A stretch of DNA of 18,675 nt from Candidatus Zhuqueibacterota bacterium 4484_87 (GTDB lineage Bacteria > Zhuqueibacterota > Zhuqueibacteria > Thermofontimicrobiales > Thermofontimicrobiaceae): the NCBI GenBank assembly GCA_002085355.1, contig NATN01000065.1, positions 1 through 18,675 on the forward strand, in the 5' to 3' direction. A model generated the notes under the pieces. It saw only the letters and a list, made by a program, of their open reading frames with translations. It did no database searches and was not told the DNA's origin. The position numbers and the translations under genes were made by a program. Of the stretch, positions 14,505 through 18,675 are shown in pieces (positions within the stretch are counted from its first letter, which is position 1; each line of letters starts with the position of its first letter).

Positions 14505-17162
14505 CTAAAATTCAAATCCGGCATTGAAATAAGCAACCGTTTTTCCTCTATTGGACCTGCCCACAGCAAAAGAGATAGGCCCGATGGGCGTGTTCGCAGA
14601 AATCTGAACTCCAAGACCACTGATGAAATCTTTGGAACTGATGGCAACGTAATTTTTCCACGCGGCACCGACATCGTATCTGGCGCTGATATAAAAATCC
14701 ACCGGAAAAGCAAACGGAAAAAGATAGCGATATTCAAGGCTTCCCTCGATGAGATGCCTGCCGATAATTTCCCTCTCATTCAAACCATAAAAAGACGATT
14801 GACCGCCCAAAGAGAAGAATTCAAAGAAAGGGGCGGACAAATCCGAAGTTCCCCACAAAGTACGCAGGTGGAAAGTATTTCTTTTGAGAATAGTGGAAAA
14901 GAAATCCAATGAAGAAAAAAGTTTGAAATAGGAGATTTGACTGTTTAAAATCGTTGCTGATGACATTCTATATTGAAAAAAGTAATATTTACCGTTATTC
15001 GGAAAGGGAAATTTATCCTGCGTGTCCACAATGGATTGCACTTCGATAGTTTTAATGTCATAATTTTCCGACGGATAGCCAGATCCGGAAATTGGCTTTA
15101 ATTCCACTTTTTTGGCAGAAGCGATAAAAGATAAAATTCCAAATTTTTCAATTTGTTGTCCTAATGAAATAGCTATTCCATTTTCTCGCTTTCGGTATTC
15201 TCCCAGCACTGATGAATGTTCGTAAACAAAATAGTCATTTTCCTGTAAATACACCTGGAAGGCATTGGTCAAAAAAGTGTTCAGAATTCTATCAGAGCGA
15301 TATTTAAAAGAGAGGGATTTATCTTTTGCACCGTACTGCAATTGCAGAGACAGCGGGTTACCGAAACCGAGGAAATTTTCTTCCGTGACATCAAAGAGTG
15401 CTTTATTTTTTCGTTCCAGATTATAGCGATAGCTAAAACTGACAACAGTGAACGCTTTTTCTTCAATATTTATTTTTAATTTCGCATGATTTTTTTCGTC
15501 TTTTTCCACATCAATAGAAACGGTTTTAAAAAGATTCGTGCTATAAATGTTATCGAGCCCGACGGTAATTTTGTTTATACTAAAATAATCGCCAAGCTTG
15601 AGTGGAAATTCTCTCAAAATGACAAAATCTTTAGTTCGCTGATTCCCGACAATTTCCAAAGAAGAAATTTTTCCTTCATTGACTATAATGTTAAGCGTGT
15701 CTTTATGTAACTCTACGGCGGAGACGCTTGCGAAGCTGTAACCGTGCTCTCTGTAAAATTTACGGATATTTTTGATGTCTTTGACAGCCAGATGGTGATT
15801 AATCGGTACATCGGAACGGCTACGCACAATTTTTTTCAAAACGGTATCCGGGAAGACATGATTGTCGGAAAATCGGATGAATCGAAAGCCGGGATTCATT
15901 TTAGCGAGCAATTTCACGTGAAGAGTATCATTTTGTTCAACACAGGCTGCTTCGACATTCTGAAAAAAGCCGGATTGATAAATTTGTCTCAAACAAAAAC
16001 GAACATCAGAGAGTCGTTTCAAAGAAGCTTTTTCTAAAACTGAATTGATAATGCTGTCGGCAAGCGTAGAAATTTTTGTTTTTTCAAACTGGATTTGAGC
16101 ATAAATTTTATCTTCCTTTTGGCAAGATTGCTTTTGCTGAATGAGCTCTAAAATTTCTGGGATCTTTTCCAGGGCAGCTTTTTCCCCGGCGTGAATCAGT
16201 TCATCAGCAGCTTGAAAACTATCCGATTTAAATTTGTCCAGCTTCGGGCAGATGAGAATATCCGCTTTTTTGCGCTGTTCCCTGTTTTTTTCTTGCTGCA
16301 TAATGGTGGTAACTTGATCGGCAATTTTCCAGGGGACATTTAGTTGATCAGGGGCGTTTAAATCAGAAGTCGTGTCAATGGCAAGAATAATGTCCACGTC
16401 AAAATTGGTTACTTCATCCACCGGAATATTGTTTATCAGTCCGCCATCCACCAACAAGGCTCCGTTCCAGGAAACAGGTTCAAAAAGCAAAGGAATCGCG
16501 GAAGAAGCTTTCATTGCAGCGGCAAGACTCCCTTTTTTAAGCAGCATTTTTTTCCCTGTCAACAGATCGCAAGCAACAGAGCGGAAAGGAATCTCCAGAT
16601 GATCAAAGTCGGCGTCAGATTGAAAATCCGCGCCGATGGTCAAATTTGTGAGCATCGCGATGAGTCTCTGTCCCGGGGTAATTGCCTTTGGCAAATCAAT
16701 TTTTTTCCCTTTGAAACGGATTTGCAGGATTGCCTTGCTTCGTTCCTGTTTTTGCTGAATGAAAAGTTTTGTCCGGTCTGGTTTGTCCGACATGATGCGT
16801 TGCCACTCAATATTATGAGCAATGGTCACAATCTCTTCCCCGGAATAACCGGCTGCATACAGTCCACCAATGATACTTCCCATACTCGTACCGACAATAA
16901 AGTCGATGGGAATTTTATATTCATCAAAAATTTTGAGCACGCCGATTTGCGCGAAACCTCGCGCGCCGCCGCCGCTCAAAGCAAGTCCTATTTTAGGACG
17001 CTGAAGTTTTTTGTGAGAAATAAAACAAGATGGAGGCTCTTCCACGGCTTCAAATTGTAGCTTAACGAGAAAAGAATCAGCTTTTGTTCCACCTGCCACA
17101 AAGGATGCATTAAAAAAAACAACTATTATTGCAAAATAAAGAGAAGAAAGTTTTCTGCTCAT
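14505..17162 (-). CDS. Patatin-like phospholipase fused to POTRA domains and an Omp85-type outer-membrane barrel
   Basis: An 885-residue protein with a signal peptide (about residues 1-24). The patatin domain (about 56-345) has the oxyanion loop GGGARG (64-69), the nucleophile elbow GTSMG with Ser93, and the catalytic DGG with Asp239, so the Ser-Asp dyad is complete. Three POTRA-like units follow (about 353-423, 424-497, 498-570), then a barrel ending in the terminal phenylalanine of NAGFEF. This is the architecture of type Vd autotransporters such as PlpD, in which the barrel presents or secretes the lipase; PlpD itself has one POTRA. In the barrel, FYGL (791-794) stands about where Omp85 proteins have VRGF, so the arginine appears absent. 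The gene opposes its neighbours and has a weak ribosome binding site. The true lipid substrate is unknown. Confidence 0.9.
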   Translation of the reverse strand: MSRKLSSLYFAIIVVFFNASFVAGGTKADSFLVKLQFEAVEEPPSCFISHKKLQRPKIGLALSGGGARGFAQIGVLKIFDEYKIPIDFIVGTSMGSIIGGLYAAGYSGEEIVTIAHNIEWQRIMSDKPDRTKLFIQQKQERSKAILQIRFKGKKIDLPKAITPGQRLIAMLTNLTIGADFQSDADFDHLEIPFRSVACDLLTGKKMLLKKGSLAAAMKASSAIPLLFEPVSWNGALLVDGGLINNIPVDEVTNFDVDIILAIDTTSDLNAPDQLNVPWKIADQVTTIMQQEKNREQRKKADILICPKLDKFKSDSFQAADELIHAGEKAALEKIPEILELIQQKQSCQKEDKIYAQIQFEKTKISTLADSIINSVLEKASLKRLSDVRFCLRQIYQSGFFQNVEAACVEQNDTLHVKLLAKMNPGFRFIRFSDNHVFPDTVLKKIVRSRSDVPINHHLAVKDIKNIRKFYREHGYSFASVSAVELHKDTLNIIVNEGKISSLEIVGNQRTKDFVILREFPLKLGDYFSINKITVGLDNIYSTNLFKTVSIDVEKDEKNHAKLKINIEEKAFTVVSFSYRYNLERKNKALFDVTEENFLGFGNPLSLQLQYGAKDKSLSFKYRSDRILNTFLTNAFQVYLQENDYFVYEHSSVLGEYRKRENGIAISLGQQIEKFGILSFIASAKKVELKPISGSGYPSENYDIKTIEVQSIVDTQDKFPFPNNGKYYFFQYRMSSATILNSQISYFKLFSSLDFFSTILKRNTFHLRTLWGTSDLSAPFFEFFSLGGQSSFYGLNEREIIGRHLIEGSLEYRYLFPFAFPVDFYISARYDVGAAWKNYVAISSKDFISGLGVQISANTPIGPISFAVGRSNRGKTVAYFNAGFEF

Positions 17163-17413
17163 AATCCGAGTTTGATGTTAAAAAAGCATTATTCTTATAG
17201 AAACTAATTTTATGGATTTTTACTGCAAAGCGTTGAATAAGTTCAAAAAAGAGTGATACTGAAAAATAGGTTTGACTTTATCAATTTTTTTTTGTAATTT
17301 TATTTTTAATTATATTTCGATTTGGTAATGGATTATATGGAACGCTGAAGATTAGCGAGTGTATTTTTGTCCATTTAACAAGAAATTTTCATAACAAGCT
17401 ATTTATTTTTAAA
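17163..17413. other. Divergent intergenic region between the patatin gene and bioY
   Basis: About 250 AT-rich bases between two genes that point away from each other, so promoters for both should lie here. A TTGACT at 17272-17277 is a plausible plus-strand -35, followed 17 bases later by a poor -10 (TAATTT, 17295-17300). I looked for a paired BirA-type biotin operator and found none convincing. No small open reading frame or RNA gene is apparent. Confidence 0.45.
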
Positions 17414-18052
17414 ATGAAACGGAAGCCAATGGGAAATCAACGGTTAATAATTTTGACCGGTTTGTTCGCAGCTTTAACCGGGATAGGTGCATATTTGAAA
17501 ATTCCGCTGCCAAATGTACCGGTGACGTTGCAAACATTTTTTGTGTATCTCAGCGCTAATTTGCTGGGAGCATATTACGGTGGATTGAGTCAGATCATCT
17601 ATTTATTGATTGGACTGATTGGTATTCCTGTTTTTGCTTATGGCGGAGGCCCAGGGTATTTTGTTCAACCAACATTTGGCTATTTATTGAGTTATCCGAT
17701 CAGCGCATTTGTCATAGGTGCCGTTTTAAAATATTTCAGAATAGAGCACGGGAAGTCTTTTCAAAAGGAATCCTGTCTTTTTCTCAAAGTATTTTTTGCC
17801 AATTTTATCGGACTATTTATTATTTTTTCCGTTGGATTGGGATATTTGTACCTAAATTTACATTTTAATTTGTATTTAAAATATGATCAATTTGCTTCGT
17901 CAAAAATTTTGGAGTGGGATAATTTATTCCGTACAACATTATTTGTTTTTATGCCAATTGACTTGATAAAAGTCTTTCTGGCAACGATGGTGACGACGAA
18001 GCTATTCCAGAAATATAATTTTTTAAAATTTCCACAGATTCAAAGGGCATAA
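17414..18052 (+). CDS. bioY: BioY family biotin transporter (ECF S component)
   Basis: BioY is the substrate-binding membrane subunit for biotin uptake; it works alone or with a shared energy-coupling module. The 212-residue protein is almost wholly hydrophobic with about six membrane helices. Family hallmarks are IPLPNVPVTLQTFFVYLSA, GAYYGGLSQIIYLLIGLIGI and PVFAYGGGPGYFVQPTFGYL. Two starts are possible: ATG at 17414 or ATG at 17429. The first has no clear ribosome binding site, while the second has GGAAG a few bases before it, so the site is uncertain. No BioM/BioN-type ATPase or T component and no biotin synthesis genes are in the window. A kinase-family gene follows after 33 bases and may be co-transcribed. 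Confidence 0.9.
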   Translation: MKRKPMGNQRLIILTGLFAALTGIGAYLKIPLPNVPVTLQTFFVYLSANLLGAYYGGLSQIIYLLIGLIGIPVFAYGGGPGYFVQPTFGYLLSYPISAFVIGAVLKYFRIEHGKSFQKESCLFLKVFFANFIGLFIIFSVGLGYLYLNLHFNLYLKYDQFASSKILEWDNLFRTTLFVFMPIDLIKVFLATMVTTKLFQKYNFLKFPQIQRA

Positions 18053-18085
18053 CAAAGCAAATTTGAAGCAAGAGAGGAAGGTCGT

Positions 18086-18675
18086 ATGTCGTTTTTCATT
18101 GGTGTAGATGGCGGAGGCACAAAGACTGAACTGGTACTGGTTGATGCTGAAGGTAATTTGATTGCAAAGGCCAAAGTAAGCAGCACGAACTATCAAGCGG
18201 TTGGCGGCAATCGCTTGAAACAGGAAATGCTGAATGGTTTTCAGAAATTGCTTAAAACGGGTAATGTGGATGTGAAACGCGTGCGGTTTATTTTTTTAGG
18301 GTTGGCTGGCGCAGGCAGAAAGAGTGATCAGATTGAGATTAAAAAACTTTTTGATAAGACGCCGTATCAGGGAAAAATTTATGTAGATAATGATGCCATA
18401 ATTGCGCTTGCTGGTGCTTTCGGAACCAGGCCGGGAATTATCATTATCTCGGGTACAGGATCTATTTGTTTCGGAAAAAATAACGAAGGAAAACTTGAGC
18501 GCTCCGGTGGTTGGGGTTATTTACTGGGCGATGAAGGAAGCGGCTATTTTATCGGTAGAAGTGCAATTATTGCTGCGCTGAAGGATTTCGATGGCAGAGG
18601 GGATCGTACGCGGCTGCTTCAGGAGATAATTTCTCATTTTCAATTGAAATCCATTGAAGAGATTATTCCGTTGAT
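18086..18675 (+). CDS. BadF/BadG/BcrA/BcrD-type ATPase, probable N-acetylglucosamine kinase, 5' part
   Basis: I translated this gene directly because it runs off the right edge; 196 codons are visible. The start ATG has a good ribosome binding site (GAGGAAGG) 5 bases upstream. The protein opens MSFFIGVDGGGTKTELVLVD, with the phosphate-binding DGGGTKT at residues 8-14. It then shows GLAGAGRKSD, VDNDAIIALAGA, the second phosphate motif ISGTGSICFG, and GGWGYLLGDEGSGYFIGR. These are the signatures of the ASKHA-fold family that contains eukaryotic-type N-acetylglucosamine kinases and bacterial sugar kinases such as MurK. A sugar-kinase role in amino-sugar or cell-wall recycling is likeliest, but the substrate cannot be read from this part. 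Confidence 0.87.
   Translation, partial: MSFFIGVDGGGTKTELVLVDAEGNLIAKAKVSSTNYQAVGGNRLKQEMLNGFQKLLKTGNVDVKRVRFIFLGLAGAGRKSDQIEIKKLFDKTPYQGKIYVDNDAIIALAGAFGTRPGIIIISGTGSICFGKNNEGKLERSGGWGYLLGDEGSGYFIGRSAIIAALKDFDGRGDRTRLLQEIISHFQLKSIEEIIPL

Noticed and set aside
16599..17060. A 153-residue open frame on the plus strand
   Set aside because: It lies opposite the conserved patatin catalytic domain and shows no family features or ribosome binding site.
17163..17413. Biotin-responsive operator or riboswitch before bioY
   Set aside because: No paired BirA-like palindrome with the expected spacing was found, and no recognisable riboswitch structure.

Overview
The window is a chromosomal replication-origin neighbourhood from an AT-rich Gram-negative bacterium. 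Outer-membrane biology is explicit: YidC has a large periplasmic domain, and there is a patatin enzyme fused to POTRA domains and an Omp85-type barrel. The GyrA C-terminal domain (QSRGGTG in place of the usual GyrA box) and the lysine in the YidC groove resemble the Fibrobacterota-Chlorobiota-Bacteroidota (FCB) group. A Calditrichota/KSB1-like lineage is my best guess, but it is an inference from sequence style and not from a search.

Layout. Left arm, minus strand (1-2849): rpmH, rnpA, yidD, yidC, a terminator, then the first codons of mnmE. Centre: two AT-rich non-coding stretches flank dnaA (2850-3346 and 4712-5406). Both carry DnaA boxes, so this looks like a bipartite oriC with dnaA between its halves. 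The densest box cluster and the probable unwinding element lie between dnaA and dnaN. Right arm, plus strand: dnaN, recF, dciA and gyrB are closely packed behind a good promoter at 5326-5354. They are followed by gyrA, an unrecognised 422-residue protein and a membrane-anchored FecR-domain protein that ends at a strong terminator (14375-14415). Then comes a minus-strand patatin/POTRA/barrel protein, a plus-strand bioY (biotin uptake), and the start of a BadF/N-acetylglucosamine-kinase-type gene that runs off the window.

How the genes work together. DnaA opens oriC, DciA probably helps load the replicative helicase, DnaN is the sliding clamp, RecF acts at gaps, and GyrA/GyrB remove supercoils. 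On the other arm, RpmH, RnpA, YidD and YidC serve ribosome assembly, tRNA maturation and membrane-protein insertion. Almost all genes point away from the origin, as expected for bidirectional replication.

Main anomaly. gyrB is broken as read. About 50 conserved residues, including the catalytic EGDSAGG motif of the TOPRIM domain, are absent and the frame shifts at 9134-9139. Because gyrase is essential, an assembly error or a mixed population is more likely than a real loss. I see no CRISPR array, tRNA, rRNA, insertion sequence or defence system. Apart from gyrB, the parts most worth following up are the two-gene module after gyrA, the inverted repeats in the origin, and the three-POTRA patatin.
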